From Citricoccus muralis (GTDB lineage: Bacteria; Actinomycetota; Actinomycetes; Actinomycetales; Micrococcaceae): a stretch of 64,000 nucleotides of DNA. The notes beneath the pieces are model-generated. The model made no database searches. It saw only the letters and a list, made by a program, of their open reading frames with translations, and had not been told where the DNA came from. The stretch is from contig NZ_CP121252.1 in assembly GCF_029637705.1 (NCBI RefSeq), positions 1,922,001-1,986,000 on the forward strand. Reading direction: 5' to 3'. The position numbers and the translations under genes are program-made. This document shows, in pieces, positions 10,294 through 19,656 of this stretch (the first letter of the stretch is position 1; the number at the start of each line of letters is the position of its first letter).

Positions 10294-11960
10294 GACTTGT
10301 TGAGAATACCGTCATCGGGGCCGGTGGTGGTGGAGGCCGGAGGCGTCGTGATCCATCCGTGATGTGACAAGGCACGACGCAGCTCGACACGATCATCCAG
10401 CGGGACCGGATCCCCGGCGACGTCTTGGATGGTCTCGTGACCTCGTCCGGCGACGAGAATCACATCGTCGGCGTCGGCCATGGCTACTGCAGCCTCGATC
10501 GCCTCAGCGCGCGGGGCGATTTCGAGCACCTCGATGTGACGCTCTCCGATGGCAGTCAGTTCCTGCTGTACCTCGATCGCACCGGCCCTGACTTGCTGGC
10601 GGATCGGGGCGGGGTCCTCGTGGTGGGGGTCATCGTCGGTCACGATGATCACATCGGCGCCCCGGGCTGCCACCGCGCCCATGATGGGCCGCTTGCTGAC
10701 GTCGCGTTCCCCGGTGGCCCCGAAAACGAGGATGGTGCGCCCGTCTCCGCGCACCGATTTCAGCGCCTGGGCCAGGCCATCGGCGTTGTGAGCGAAGTCG
10801 ACGATGCCCGCGGGTCGTTTCGAGACGACTTCCATACGTCCGGGCACAGCGTTGTCGAAGGGCCCTGGCTCGACGGCGAGGGCGTCCAGCAGCGGACCCC
10901 ATTCCTGGCGGGGGCTTCCGTGCAGCACCATCAGGGCTGCCAGCGCGGCGTTAGCCACATTGAACTCTCCGGGCAGTCCGACGCTGCTGCGCACCTCGGT
11001 GCCATCGTGGTGGCGCAGGGTGAAGCGGTGGCCGAGCCCGTGCGGGGTGAGCTCGGTGAGCGTCCAGTCGGCCTCACCCTCGCAGGCCCGTGCCGCCACC
11101 GGCCCCAGGTCCAGGGTGATCGTTTCGGTGCCCTGTTCGGCAGCGTGGCGGGCCATCTTCTCGCCCCAATGCTCGGGTTCGTCGGTCGCGTTCAGAGTGA
11201 TGACGGCGGTGTCGCAGCGTTGCGGGTCGAACAGCGCGGCTTTGGTCTCGAAGTATTCCTGCATGGATCCGTGCAGGTCCAGGTGGTCCTGGGTCAGATT
11301 GGTGAATCCGGCCACGTGGTAGCGCAGTCCGGCAATCCGCCGATAACTAATGGAGTGTGAGGAGACCTCCATGGCTACCGCGCTGATGCCATCCTGTTGC
11401 ATGGACATCAGCAGTGCGTGAAGTTCGGGGGCTTCCGGGGTGGTGAACTCGGAGGGGACCACTCGTTCTTTCGCGCGGATCTCGATGGTGCCGATCAGCC
11501 CGGTGTGCTGGGTTTTATCCAGCAGGGCGCGCATGAAGTAAGTGGTGGTGGTCTTTCCGTTGGTGCCCGTCACCCCGTAGAGCTGGGCTGCGTCGTCGCT
11601 GCGGTAGATTCTCGACGACGCCGCACCGAGGGCTCCTCGCACATCGGTTACCACAATCGCGGGCAACCCCACGCCGTCGGCGGCGAGTCGGGCGGCACCC
11701 CGGGCATCAGTGAGGACCGCCCGGGCGCCCGATGCTGCCGCCACGCGGGCATAGTCGGCACCGTGATGCTGGGCGCCGCTCACCCCGACGTACAGGTCCC
11801 CGTCGATGACCTTGCGCGAATCCATGGCGATGCCGGTGACGTGCGCGTCCTCGGGGCCGACGCGCTGTGCCGGGTAGCCCTCGGCGTCGAGATGTTCGGC
11901 CAGCTCGGTCACGCTGACCGGGGCGACCTGTGCGGGGCGGAACCCGCTCCGCACGTTCAC
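10290..11960 (-). CDS. murE: UDP-MurNAc-dipeptide ligase MurE, probably L-lysine-adding
   Basis: 556 residues. It adds the third residue of the stem peptide. The ATP loop YGVTGTNGKTTTTYFM and FTNLTQDHLDLHGSMQEYF are typical of MurE. The substrate-selecting loop reads VTDDDPHHEDP. Enzymes that add meso-diaminopimelate carry DNPR here, and the missing Arg argues for L-Lys or another non-DAP residue, as in most Micrococcaceae. That assignment is inference from one motif. The C-terminal VAGRGHETIQ is conserved. The protein is longer than the usual ~500, with an N-terminal extension of some 15 residues if the first ATG is used. It overlaps murF and ftsI by four bases each. Confidence 0.95.
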   Translation of the reverse strand: MNVRSGFRPAQVAPVSVTELAEHLDAEGYPAQRVGPEDAHVTGIAMDSRKVIDGDLYVGVSGAQHHGADYARVAAASGARAVLTDARGAARLAADGVGLPAIVVTDVRGALGAASSRIYRSDDAAQLYGVTGTNGKTTTTYFMRALLDKTQHTGLIGTIEIRAKERVVPSEFTTPEAPELHALLMSMQQDGISAVAMEVSSHSISYRRIAGLRYHVAGFTNLTQDHLDLHGSMQEYFETKAALFDPQRCDTAVITLNATDEPEHWGEKMARHAAEQGTETITLDLGPVAARACEGEADWTLTELTPHGLGHRFTLRHHDGTEVRSSVGLPGEFNVANAALAALMVLHGSPRQEWGPLLDALAVEPGPFDNAVPGRMEVVSKRPAGIVDFAHNADGLAQALKSVRGDGRTILVFGATGERDVSKRPIMGAVAARGADVIIVTDDDPHHEDPAPIRQQVRAGAIEVQQELTAIGERHIEVLEIAPRAEAIEAAVAMADADDVILVAGRGHETIQDVAGDPVPLDDRVELRRALSHHGWITTPPASTTTGPDDGILNKS

Positions 11961-13738
11961 CAGGCCCTCTTCTGTGGGTCTTCGGTGAAGGCGTCGTAGC
12001 TTTCGGACTCGGCGTCGTTCGGGGGCACGTTGTACTTGTTCAGCACGTACGACATCACCTGGGAGGCAGTGTCGGTGACTTTCCAGTCCCGCCAGTTGCC
12101 TTGGGGACGGTAGACGGAGACGGTGACGATGTATTCCGGGTCATCGAGCGGGGCGACCATGGTGAACGAGGTGGTGTGCCCGTCGTAGCCGCCCACCCCA
12201 GCAGCCTGCCCGGTACCGGTTTTACCGCCCACCCGGTATCCAGCGATCTGTGCTGGCTGGGCGGTTCCGTGGTCGACGACGCCTTCCATCAGCTTCAGCA
12301 TCTCCGCCGCGGTCTCCTCGGAGATCACCCGGGTGCCCTCTTCCGGCTCGACTTCGTGTTCGGTACCGTCTTCGTCTAGGAGCGCTTTGATGAGCCGCGG
12401 CGAGTTCATGACACCGCCGTTGGCGATGGCCTGAGTCATCTGGGCGGTGTGCAACACGGTCTGGGAGTAGCCCTGACCGAAGGTGGTGGTGAACTGCTGG
12501 CGGCCGTCCCAGTCTTCCCAGTCAGCGAGGGTGCCGGAGGCCGCGTAGGGCAGTCCGATGCCAATGGCGGAGCCAATTCCGAAGCGCTCGAGGTACTCGT
12601 GTCGGGTCTCTTTGTCCTGGGTGAGCGCCACCTGCACGGTTCCGGTGTTGTACGACCGGGCAAAGATACCGGCGGTGGTCATGTCGTAGGTGGAGTGCTC
12701 CATCGAGTCGTTGATGATCTGCCCGCTGAATTCTTCCGAGTTGGGCACGGTCCAGCCCTGTTCCGGCGTCACCGATCCTTCTTCCAACGCCATGGCGAAG
12801 GTGGGGATTTTGCCGGTCGAACCGGGTTCGAAAGCCTGGGTAACGGATAGCGGCCGCCAGAATTTGGAGTCGGTCTCGTTCGGCTGGGCAGGATCCACCG
12901 TGGTGGAATCGGCCATCGCGACAATGTCGCCGGTCTTCGCTTCGAGCACCGTCATCGCGGCCCATTCGGCGTTGTATTCGTTCGCTTTGGCGGCGATGGC
13001 TTCCTGGGCGAACCACTGGACGTCCTGGTCGATGGTGAGCTGCAGGTCCTGCCCGTTGACGGCGGGGGTCTCTGAGAAGGAGGCGTTGGGAATGCGCACT
13101 CCGTCGGCGGAGATCTCGAAGAGCCGCTCCCCTGCGGTTCCGGTGAGGTGCTCGTTCTGACTCAGTTCGAGACCTTCCAGAGGCTCGCCCTCGGATCCGA
13201 GGAATCCCAGGATGGAACCGGCGATGGCACCGTTGGGGTACGTGCGTTCACTGACCTGCTGGCTGATCAGTCCGGGGATTTTGATCGCCATGGCGTCGTT
13301 TTTTACCGCGGGAGTGACGTTACGGGTGACCACACGATAGGGACGGTCGCCCACCATCAGGGCGCGCAGTTCGGAGACCTCGATATTGAGGACCTCGGAG
13401 AGTTCGGCCAGTGCGTCGTCCAATTCGACGTCGTCGAAGCCGCCCTTTTCGTTGTTCCAGACGGTGTAGTCCTTGACCAGCCGCTGGTCCACCACCAGAT
13501 CGTAGCGCTGCACCGATTCGGCGAGAACCCGACCTTCCGTGTCGAGAATCGATCCGCGCTCAGGTGCAAGCTCCACGGGGCGTAGGCGCTGATTCATGGC
13601 CTTCTCGGCGTTGCCGGCGGCGTCGACACCCTGGATGAACACGAGTCGACCCGCCAAGATCACCAGCAGCGTCAACGCCATCGCGATCCCGACGCGCAGC
13701 CTCCGCTGGGAGACTGGTGTTGAGGTCTGTGCCGCCAT
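11957..13738 (-). CDS. ftsI: Class B penicillin-binding protein FtsI (PBP3)
   Basis: 593 residues. One N-terminal membrane anchor (about 15-35, RVGIAMALTLLVILAGRLVF) is followed by the PBP dimerisation domain with ELAPERGSILDTEGRVLAES and the transpeptidase domain. The active-site triad is complete: STGK in FEPGSTGKIPTF (about residue 307), SYN in ARSYNTGTV, and KTGT in GGKTGTGQ. It crosslinks septal peptidoglycan with FtsW outside the membrane. No PASTA domain follows the transpeptidase. There is a 66-base gap to the ftsL-like gene, wider than most joins in the cluster. Confidence 0.97.
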   Translation of the reverse strand: MAAQTSTPVSQRRLRVGIAMALTLLVILAGRLVFIQGVDAAGNAEKAMNQRLRPVELAPERGSILDTEGRVLAESVQRYDLVVDQRLVKDYTVWNNEKGGFDDVELDDALAELSEVLNIEVSELRALMVGDRPYRVVTRNVTPAVKNDAMAIKIPGLISQQVSERTYPNGAIAGSILGFLGSEGEPLEGLELSQNEHLTGTAGERLFEISADGVRIPNASFSETPAVNGQDLQLTIDQDVQWFAQEAIAAKANEYNAEWAAMTVLEAKTGDIVAMADSTTVDPAQPNETDSKFWRPLSVTQAFEPGSTGKIPTFAMALEEGSVTPEQGWTVPNSEEFSGQIINDSMEHSTYDMTTAGIFARSYNTGTVQVALTQDKETRHEYLERFGIGSAIGIGLPYAASGTLADWEDWDGRQQFTTTFGQGYSQTVLHTAQMTQAIANGGVMNSPRLIKALLDEDGTEHEVEPEEGTRVISEETAAEMLKLMEGVVDHGTAQPAQIAGYRVGGKTGTGQAAGVGGYDGHTTSFTMVAPLDDPEYIVTVSVYRPQGNWRDWKVTDTASQVMSYVLNKYNVPPNDAESESYDAFTEDPQKRAW

Positions 13739-13804
13739 CGCTTGTCCTCTTTCCCGCTGCTGTGTCAGCGGTCGCCGTCGGGTGGTACCGGCTCGGACGA
13801 GTCG

Positions 13805-14518
13805 CTACCCGCCGAGCTGAGACATCTGCGGTGCCTGCAGCGTGCCTCCATTCAAGTCTGCCTGGCCGGAGGTCTCAGATCCGGCATTTGCGGCTGTGTC
13901 CTCGGCCGCATCCGCAGTTTCGTTCGATCCGCCAGAGGCTTCGGTGACAGGCGCTTCGACCGACGCTTCGCTGTCTGCGGCCGTTGCCTCGTCGGTTGCC
14001 GGGGCCTGTGCTGGCGTGCCCTGGCCCGAGGCCACGGTCGGCGCGCCGACAAACCCGGTGGGCTTGTTCTCCTCGGTAGCCGTGGAGGCAACACCCGTCA
14101 CCGTTCCGGTTTCCAGGTCGATCGACGCGGTGGCACCAGGCAGCACCATACCCAATTCGACCGCCTTGGCGGCCACATTCTGCGGAGCCGACACGTAGGC
14201 AACTTCTTGGGCGAGTGCCTCGTTGGTCTGCGTGATTTCCTGCTGGCTGGACCGTAGCTCGACGAGCTCGTACTGCCGGTTGGAGATGGTGATGTTGACC
14301 GTCAGCACGGTGATCAGCGCCGCCAGCAGTGCCGCCACGCACGTGGAGATCATCCATTTGGGGGTGCTGCGCAGCTGGTCCGGTACCGCACGCAATGGGG
14401 CGCGCGGAGCGGAGCGCGGCGTGGGTGTGCCCACCGGCGCCGGCTGCAGCTGACGAGCGGTGGCTTCGGTGGAGTAAGCAGGCAGACGCGAGGGGATGCG
14501 GCGAGGGGAAGTGCTCAT
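13805..14518 (-). CDS. ftsL: FtsL-like divisome protein with long Ala/Ser/Glu-rich tail
   Basis: 237 residues. A Pro/Arg-rich cytoplasmic N-terminus (1-53) precedes one membrane segment (about 55-76, [20 protein letters not shown]) and a short coiled coil (about 78-112) with the FtsL-like ending [19 protein letters not shown]. Position between rsmH and ftsI identifies it as the FtsL slot. FtsL is usually 100-200 residues; here residues 140-237 are a low-complexity Ala/Thr/Glu/Pro-rich extracytoplasmic tail with no family resemblance. The ATG overlaps the rsmH stop. Function in FtsQ-FtsL-DivIC assembly is inferred from topology and synteny. Confidence 0.85.
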   Translation of the reverse strand: MSTSPRRIPSRLPAYSTEATARQLQPAPVGTPTPRSAPRAPLRAVPDQLRSTPKWMISTCVAALLAALITVLTVNITISNRQYELVELRSSQQEITQTNEALAQEVAYVSAPQNVAAKAVELGMVLPGATASIDLETGTVTGVASTATEENKPTGFVGAPTVASGQGTPAQAPATDEATAADSEASVEAPVTEASGGSNETADAAEDTAANAGSETSGQADLNGGTLQAPQMSQLGG

Positions 14519-15540
14519 CCTGTGCTCCTTGCAGGGCGGGTGGGTCGGGTTTTCTCAATGGCGCGTACCTTGGCTGAGGCCGCGCGGGGGTTTTCGTTGA
14601 TTTCGTCGTCGGTGGGCTTTTCCGTACCCCGGGTGATGACCTTCACCGTAGGCTGGTGCTCGTCCAGCTCGACGGGGAATCCGGGTGGAGCAGTGGAGAC
14701 CGATTGCTCGGTAATGGCACGCTTAGTGATCTTGTCTTCCAGCGAGTGGTAGCTCATCACCACCATCCGTCCGCCGATCGTGAGGCTTTCCAGCGCCCGG
14801 GGCAGTGCATCGGTGAGCACGTCGAGTTCTTCGTTGACCTCGATGCGCAGGGCCTGGAAGGTCCGCTTTGCCGGATGGCCACCGGTGCGACCCGCGCCGG
14901 CCGGTACGGCCTGACGGATGACCTCCACGAGTTCCCCGGTGCTGCGCAGAGGCTGAGCCTCGCGTGCGTTCACAATGGCGTGGGCGATCCTGTGAGCGAA
15001 TTTCTCTTCGCCGTAAGTCCGAATGATGCGCCGCAGTGCGTCGACATCGTAGGTGTTCACCACCGTGCTGGCGTCGAGGTCCGCGGTGGTATCCATCCGC
15101 ATATCCAGCGGGGCGTCGTATGAGTAGGCGAAGCCGCGCTCCCGTTCATCCAGCTGAAACGACGAGACACCCAGATCGAACAGGATCCCGTCGGCACCCG
15201 TGAGTCCGTGGTGGGCCAGCGCTTCGGGAATCTGATCGTAGGTACCGTGCCAGGTCAACAGGCGACCCACCACATCGTTGGCCTCGGCGATCCGCCGCTG
15301 CGCCATCTCCAGTGCCTGCGGATCGCGGTCGATGCCGATAACGTCCGCGTCGAAACGCTGCAGTATCGCCAGACTGTGTCCGCCCATACCCAAGGTGCAG
15401 TCCACGATGACCGGACGGCGGTCAGCTTCGGTCGCCGCACCGATACCGGGCGCCAGGAGATCCAGGACGCGTTCAAGCATGACGGGTACGTGCCGCTGTG
15501 CTGCGGACGCGGACTGATCCATCCTGTTCTCCAATCTCAT
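14515..15540 (-). CDS. rsmH: 16S rRNA (cytosine-1402-N4)-methyltransferase RsmH
   Basis: 341 residues. SAM-dependent methylation of C1402 in the ribosomal P site. The N-terminal [14 protein letters not shown], the SAM loop [41 protein letters not shown] (split motif), and [13 protein letters not shown] near the C-terminus are all characteristic. Two starts are possible: ATG at 15540 with GAGG upstream, or ATG at 15522 with GGAG six bases upstream. The family normally begins close to the second. Standard neighbour of mraZ. Confidence 0.96.
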   Translation of the reverse strand: MRLENRMDQSASAAQRHVPVMLERVLDLLAPGIGAATEADRRPVIVDCTLGMGGHSLAILQRFDADVIGIDRDPQALEMAQRRIAEANDVVGRLLTWHGTYDQIPEALAHHGLTGADGILFDLGVSSFQLDERERGFAYSYDAPLDMRMDTTADLDASTVVNTYDVDALRRIIRTYGEEKFAHRIAHAIVNAREAQPLRSTGELVEVIRQAVPAGAGRTGGHPAKRTFQALRIEVNEELDVLTDALPRALESLTIGGRMVVMSYHSLEDKITKRAITEQSVSTAPPGFPVELDEHQPTVKVITRGTEKPTDDEINENPRAASAKVRAIEKTRPTRPARSTG

Positions 15541-15668
15541 GCCCGTTAACCTCAGCGGATTCTTGATTCAGATCCCCATCCGCTCCGGCCCCTGGCCCAG
15601 GGGAAGGCGGGCCAGGAACCGGTGGCGGCTGGAGGTCTCAGACAAGAATCCGCGCTGTGAAGTTGTGA

Positions 15669-16100
15669 TTAGAAGATGCCCGGAAGGACCTCTTCATCTG
15701 TTTCGGAGAACGTGTTCTCCTGCGCTTCCAGGTAGGAGTTCCAGGATTCAAGATCCCAAATCTCTGCCCTGGTGCCAGCCCCGATGACCGCCACGTCCCG
15801 GTCCAACCCGGCGTATTCACGCAGTGAGCCAGGAAGCGTCACTCGCCCCTGCTTATCGGGCATCTCATCCGAGGCGCCCGACAGGAAGACGCGAATGTAA
15901 TCACGTGCCTGGCGTGAGGACAGCGGTGCTGACCTCATCTGCTCATGAACTCTTTCGAATTCACGAGCCGAGAAAACGTAGATGCAGCGCTCCTGGCCTC
16001 GAGTCAAGACCAGCCCGTTCGACAGTTCCTCGCGGAACTTCGCCGGCAGGATCAACCGGGATTTCTCATCGAGACGTGGAGTGTAGGTGCCCAAGAACAT
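15669..16100 (-). CDS. mraZ: Transcriptional regulator MraZ
   Basis: 143 residues, standard length, with two AbrB-like swapped-hairpin halves. The first begins [20 protein letters not shown]; the second has DKQRVTLP-like [18 protein letters not shown]. MraZ forms rings that bind spaced GTGG repeats upstream of its own operon. Such repeats are present at 16147-16182. It is the first gene of the dcw transcription unit, with a 128-base gap before rsmH. Confidence 0.96.
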   Translation of the reverse strand: MFLGTYTPRLDEKSRLILPAKFREELSNGLVLTRGQERCIYVFSAREFERVHEQMRSAPLSSRQARDYIRVFLSGASDEMPDKQGRVTLPGSLREYAGLDRDVAVIGAGTRAEIWDLESWNSYLEAQENTFSETDEEVLPGIF

Positions 16101-16146
16101 GGCCCACCGCCTCCGTCTGTATGAGGTTCCCGCAGATCCTCTGCTT

Positions 16147-16198
16147 CACCACCGTCCTCTACTGCCCTCCACTTTACCCCACTACCCTCCCCCGTCAA
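16147..16198 (-). promoter_or_regulatory. mraZ/dcw promoter with four MraZ boxes
   Basis: On the minus strand four hexamers GTGGGG, GTGGAG, GTAGAG and GTGGTG start exactly every 10 bp (forward 16177-16182, 16167-16172, 16157-16162, 16147-16152). This is the known MraZ operator pattern. A TTGACG at 16193-16198 and TAAAGT at 16171-16176, 16 bp apart, would make a promoter overlapped by the boxes, so MraZ binding should block it. The site ends 47 bp before the mraZ start codon. The -35/-10 assignment is by eye. Confidence 0.8.
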
Positions 16199-16199
16199 G

Positions 16200-16577
16200 C
16201 GAATCAGAGGGTCAACACGCGCTTTTTTCCTGTGTGCTCGATGAACATCGGGTGACGAGCTCTAAAGAATGAATGAGCCCAGATCATTGCAATCATGCGG
16301 ATGTGTCGAGAAATCATTGCTTCCCAGGAACGCGAAGGGGGCCTCAGGGAGGGAAGTGGAGGGATTTTCGCGCAGTGAAGGACTGCGGAGATACCGAGCA
16401 GTCAGAAGCAGGGAAAGTTCAGCAACATCGGTGCGGATATTCCGCATGATTCCGCGGATTCCTCGTCACGAAAGCGCTGGAAAGAATCCGCGGTGGTGGA
16501 AAGTGGGGGGACTCGGTGGAGCACGGTGGGGAGGCACCTCAATCCGATCGACTGAGGAAGCATTTGGGCATAAAAAA
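16200..16577. other. Gene-free stretch between mraZ promoter and DUF3040 terminator
   Basis: About 380 bases without a credible coding frame. Short frames run through it but none has a ribosome site and a recognisable product. It is less GC-rich than its surroundings near 16261-16320 and purine-rich on the plus strand around 16320-16560. I saw no tRNA and no clear riboswitch. It could hold further upstream promoter elements for mraZ. Confidence 0.4.
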
Positions 16578-16634
16578 GCGCCGATCAGCTCGATTCTTGC
16601 CCGGACGCAAGGGGCAAGACGGCAATATCGGCGC
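16578..16634 (-). terminator. Nested-hairpin terminator after the DUF3040 gene
   Basis: Outer arms GCGCCGAT (16578-16585) and ATCGGCGC (16627-16634) are perfect complements. Inside is a second stem, CTTGCCC (16596-16602) with GGGCAAG (16612-16618). On the minus strand the outer stem is followed by a T run (six A at 16572-16577 on the plus strand), as for a Rho-independent terminator. It lies about 50 bases past the stop of the DUF3040 gene. Confidence 0.7.
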
Positions 16635-16681
16635 CTTTAAGTGGTGCGTGGGATCAAGTGGTCATCCCCCGGCAACAGCGG

Positions 16682-17062
16682 TTAGGGCTGCTGGCGACGG
16701 CGCTCTTCCCACTTCTGTTCCAGGTTGGACATGAAAGCGCTGTTCCCGGAGCCGCCCGTTGCGGGGCCAGGCTTGCGGGCAGTCGAGGACTTGAGACCCT
16801 TCGGGCGTACGGTGGCGAAGAAAACGCCGCCGACCATCATCAGGAAACCAACGATGCCGAGCCACAACTGGGAAATCGTGACGCCCCAGAGCAGCACACC
16901 AATGCCGACGACGGCGATCAGCACACCGATCACAATGTTGCGCGTGGAAAACTGCGATACCGGGCCGGCGGCCTGCATCTGGGATGCCAATTGCGGGTCT
17001 TCCATGCTCAGCTGTTCTTCAAGCTGCTCAAGGACTCGTCGCTCTTTCTCGGACAATGCCAT
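16682..17062 (-). CDS. DUF3040 small membrane protein
   Basis: About 126 residues from the ATG at 17060-17062, which has GGAGG eight bases upstream; an upstream in-frame start at 17077 would place the ribosome site inside the gene and is rejected. The N-terminal MALSEKERRVLEQLEEQL is the hallmark of DUF3040, a conserved actinobacterial family found near dcw genes. Two adjacent hydrophobic segments follow (IVIGVLIAVVGIGVLLWGV and LWLGIVGFLMMVGGVFF), then a basic C-terminus. Function unknown; neighbours suggest a cell-envelope role, which is only inference. Confidence 0.9.
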   Translation of the reverse strand: MALSEKERRVLEQLEEQLSMEDPQLASQMQAAGPVSQFSTRNIVIGVLIAVVGIGVLLWGVTISQLWLGIVGFLMMVGGVFFATVRPKGLKSSTARKPGPATGGSGNSAFMSNLEQKWEERRRQQP

Positions 17063-17191
17063 GGCGCCCACCTCCACTTAACTCGACCACCTCAGAATGT
17101 GGTCTTAATAGACTACGTTGGCTGTCTGGGAGAATGCCAGATGCGCAGTGCGTTACGCGGCCAAACCACCAAGGAATCACCCGGTATCGCT

Positions 17192-18475
17192 TCACTCCGG
17201 ATTTTTGGACCGTCGCTGTCGTCTCGGCAGCAGAGTTGCTGGTTGCACCATGGATCCAGGAAAACGCTGGCGCAGGTCATCGAGCACCGCATCGGTTCGT
17301 TCCCAGTCATCGGCCGGCGCTTCAACCGTTTCCACTCCCGTTTCGAACAGAGCGTCTTGAACGTCAACCAGCCCATCTCCGCGAGACACGAGCCGTTCCC
17401 CGCGGATACCCAGGAGTCGAACCGGGTGCGAGCGTTCTATCATCAGTGCTTCCAGCAACTCAGCCGCTGCCGTTTTCATCACAGCACCGGCGGCGGTGGG
17501 ACGCGGCAGGCCCATCGTTCGAGTGCGAACGGCGCGACGATCATCTCGCACCTTCACGCTCAGGGCGCCGGCCAGCATGTCATCGGCGCGGAGTCGACGT
17601 GCGCATTCGAAAACCAGCGCAATCAGCTCACGGTGCAACTGATCTTCGTCCGTCACATCCGTTTCGAAAGTCTTCTCGACGCCGTGAGACTTCGCGGTCC
17701 GTTCGGTTTCGACGCCGCGCGGGTCTATGCCGCGAGCCAGTTGCACCAGCCCTGGACCGACCGACCCGATCCAACGTTGCATCCGCTCGGGTGACTGCTG
17801 CGCAAGATCGCCAATGGTGTGGATGTTTCCCGCTTCCAGCCGGTCCGCCAGCTTGGGCCCGACTCCCCAGACAGCCCGAACCGGCAGAGGTGCAAGATAC
17901 AGTTGCGTCTCTTGGGGTGCCACGACGCCGAGGCCATCAGGCTTCGATCGCGTAGAGATGATCTTGGCCACGGATTTCGTCGCCGCTACCCCCACCGTGC
18001 AAGGCAGCCCCGTTCGCTGACGGACTTGGTCTTTGATTCGACGGGCAATCTCCGCAGGCGAGCCCAACCTCCGCCGCGATCCTGAGACATCAAGGAAGGC
18101 TTCGTCGATGCTGAGTTGCTCCACAAAGGGTGTCACCTCGCGAAAGACCGACATCACTTCCCGCGATGCTTCGCGATATTTCTCATGATGGGGTTCCAGT
18201 ACCTTCACATTCGGGCACAGGGCTTGCGCATGCGCCAGGGGCATAGCCGAACGCACCCCATACCGGCGGGCCTCATAGGAGGCAGAGAGCACCACGGAAC
18301 GGGCGCCGAGCGGGGCCACCAACGACGGAACGCCGCGCAGGTCGGGGCGCTCTCGCAGTTCGACCGATAAGAAGAAGGCATCCATATCGACATGGAGGAT
18401 CACGGCGTCCCATGCCGGGTCACGATCAACGCTCTCCTCATTGGCGGGAGGTCGCTGCCGGTCACCATACTCCAT
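17192..18475 (-). CDS. dinB: DNA polymerase IV (Y-family) DinB
   Basis: 427 residues. Translesion polymerase. Catalytic acidic residues are present in VILHVDMDAFFLSVE and SIDEAFLDVSGSRR. The palm/thumb segment has GVAATKSVAKIISTRSKPDG, and the helix-hairpin-helix region WGVGPKLADRLEAGNIHTIG is present. The C-terminal little-finger domain is complete but I see no clear beta-clamp peptide at the very end, which finishes RRQRRSKNPE. No LexA-type operator was evident upstream. Divergent from the polyprenyl synthase gene. Confidence 0.95.
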   Translation of the reverse strand: MEYGDRQRPPANEESVDRDPAWDAVILHVDMDAFFLSVELRERPDLRGVPSLVAPLGARSVVLSASYEARRYGVRSAMPLAHAQALCPNVKVLEPHHEKYREASREVMSVFREVTPFVEQLSIDEAFLDVSGSRRRLGSPAEIARRIKDQVRQRTGLPCTVGVAATKSVAKIISTRSKPDGLGVVAPQETQLYLAPLPVRAVWGVGPKLADRLEAGNIHTIGDLAQQSPERMQRWIGSVGPGLVQLARGIDPRGVETERTAKSHGVEKTFETDVTDEDQLHRELIALVFECARRLRADDMLAGALSVKVRDDRRAVRTRTMGLPRPTAAGAVMKTAAAELLEALMIERSHPVRLLGIRGERLVSRGDGLVDVQDALFETGVETVEAPADDWERTDAVLDDLRQRFPGSMVQPATLLPRRQRRSKNPE

Positions 18476-18548
18476 ACGATCCAGACTATCCCCGACCTAC
18501 CGGTAGGGTGGAACCATCGCGCAGAGCACACCACTGTGAGGAGCAGCG

Positions 18549-19640
18549 TTGAATCAGCCCGTCCCGGCACCCAGCGAGCAGATCTACATCTCCACTATCG
18601 AAAAGCGCATGCAGGATCTGCTGTCTGAATATGCGGAACGTTGCCGCCAGATTTCTCCCGCCTCAGTCGCACTGATCGAATCGATCGCCGATCTCGTGAC
18701 CTCAGGCAAGCGCCTGCGCGCCTTGTTGGCATGGTGGGGCTGGCAGGGCGCCGGAGGCGATGCCGACGATCCACGCATCATCGAAGCCGGCGTTTCACTC
18801 GAGCTGTTTCAGGCAGCGGCTTTGATTCACGACGACGTCGTCGACCGCTCCGACACCCGCCGTGGTCGGCCCAGCGTTCATCGCCGGTTCGAAGCACTAC
18901 ACCGAGAAAGCGACTGGACCCAAGACTCGGCGCACTTCGGGGTGGCATCAGCGGTCCTCACCGGCGATCTTGCCCTGGCGCTGAGCGAGGAAGTTTTCGC
19001 CTCCGCAGCGGATGCGACGGCCTTTGCTTCCTCCGCACGAACGGCATTCAACACGATGCGCTTCGAAGTCATGGTGGGCCAGTATCTGGACATCAAGAGC
19101 GAGGTGGATGTCCACGGCATCGATCCCGCCGAGGCGCGCTCTCTGGCCCGCACCGTGGTCGAGTACAAATCGGCCAATTATTCAGTGGTGTGGCCCCTGG
19201 CCATTGGCGCGGTGCTAGCGGGCGCCGATGAATCGACCTTGGACGGGCTGTCCCGTTTCTCCCGCCCATTGGGTATCGCATTCCAGCTACAGGACGACCT
19301 CTTGGGCGTTTTCGGGGATCCTCACCTCACCGGCAAGCCCGCTGGCGATGATCTGCGCGAAGGCAAGCGCACCGAACTGATTGCCCACGCCCTCGACCAG
19401 CTCAACGGCGACGATGCATCACGACTGACCGGCTCCCTCGGCAACCCCGACCTGACGGACGCCGATGTCGTCGAGATTCAGGATCTACTGGAATCCAGCG
19501 GCGCCCGGGCCGCACTCAGCGGCGAAGTGCGGGATTTGGGCGAACAAGCCCTGACCGCTCTGGATGCCCTGGACACCACCGATGTGGTGCGCCAGGGACT
19601 GCGCCATCTGACCGAGCGGATCTTGCAGCGCAGTACCTGA
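18549..19640 (+). CDS. Trans-isoprenyl diphosphate synthase (IdsA2-like)
   Basis: 363 residues from a TTG start preceded by GAGGAG. Elongates allylic diphosphates with isopentenyl diphosphate. First Asp-rich motif ALIHDDVVDRSDTRRGRP and second motif FQLQDDLLGVFGD are intact, and GKRLRALLAWWG matches the substrate-binding GKR. Gene order (this gene, Rv2175c-like, pknL, aroG) matches the mycobacterial idsA2 locus. Product chain length cannot be read reliably from sequence here; geranylgeranyl diphosphate is the usual assignment. It may feed menaquinone or carotenoid synthesis. Confidence 0.9.
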   Translation: MNQPVPAPSEQIYISTIEKRMQDLLSEYAERCRQISPASVALIESIADLVTSGKRLRALLAWWGWQGAGGDADDPRIIEAGVSLELFQAAALIHDDVVDRSDTRRGRPSVHRRFEALHRESDWTQDSAHFGVASAVLTGDLALALSEEVFASAADATAFASSARTAFNTMRFEVMVGQYLDIKSEVDVHGIDPAEARSLARTVVEYKSANYSVVWPLAIGAVLAGADESTLDGLSRFSRPLGIAFQLQDDLLGVFGDPHLTGKPAGDDLREGKRTELIAHALDQLNGDDASRLTGSLGNPDLTDADVVEIQDLLESSGARAALSGEVRDLGEQALTALDALDTTDVVRQGLRHLTERILQRST

Positions 19641-19656
19641 CCGCCAGCCAGCGCGG

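Noticed and set aside
16262-16447. Short minus-strand frame in the mraZ upstream region
   Set aside because: No ribosome site, no hydrophobic or conserved pattern, and codon use unlike the neighbours.
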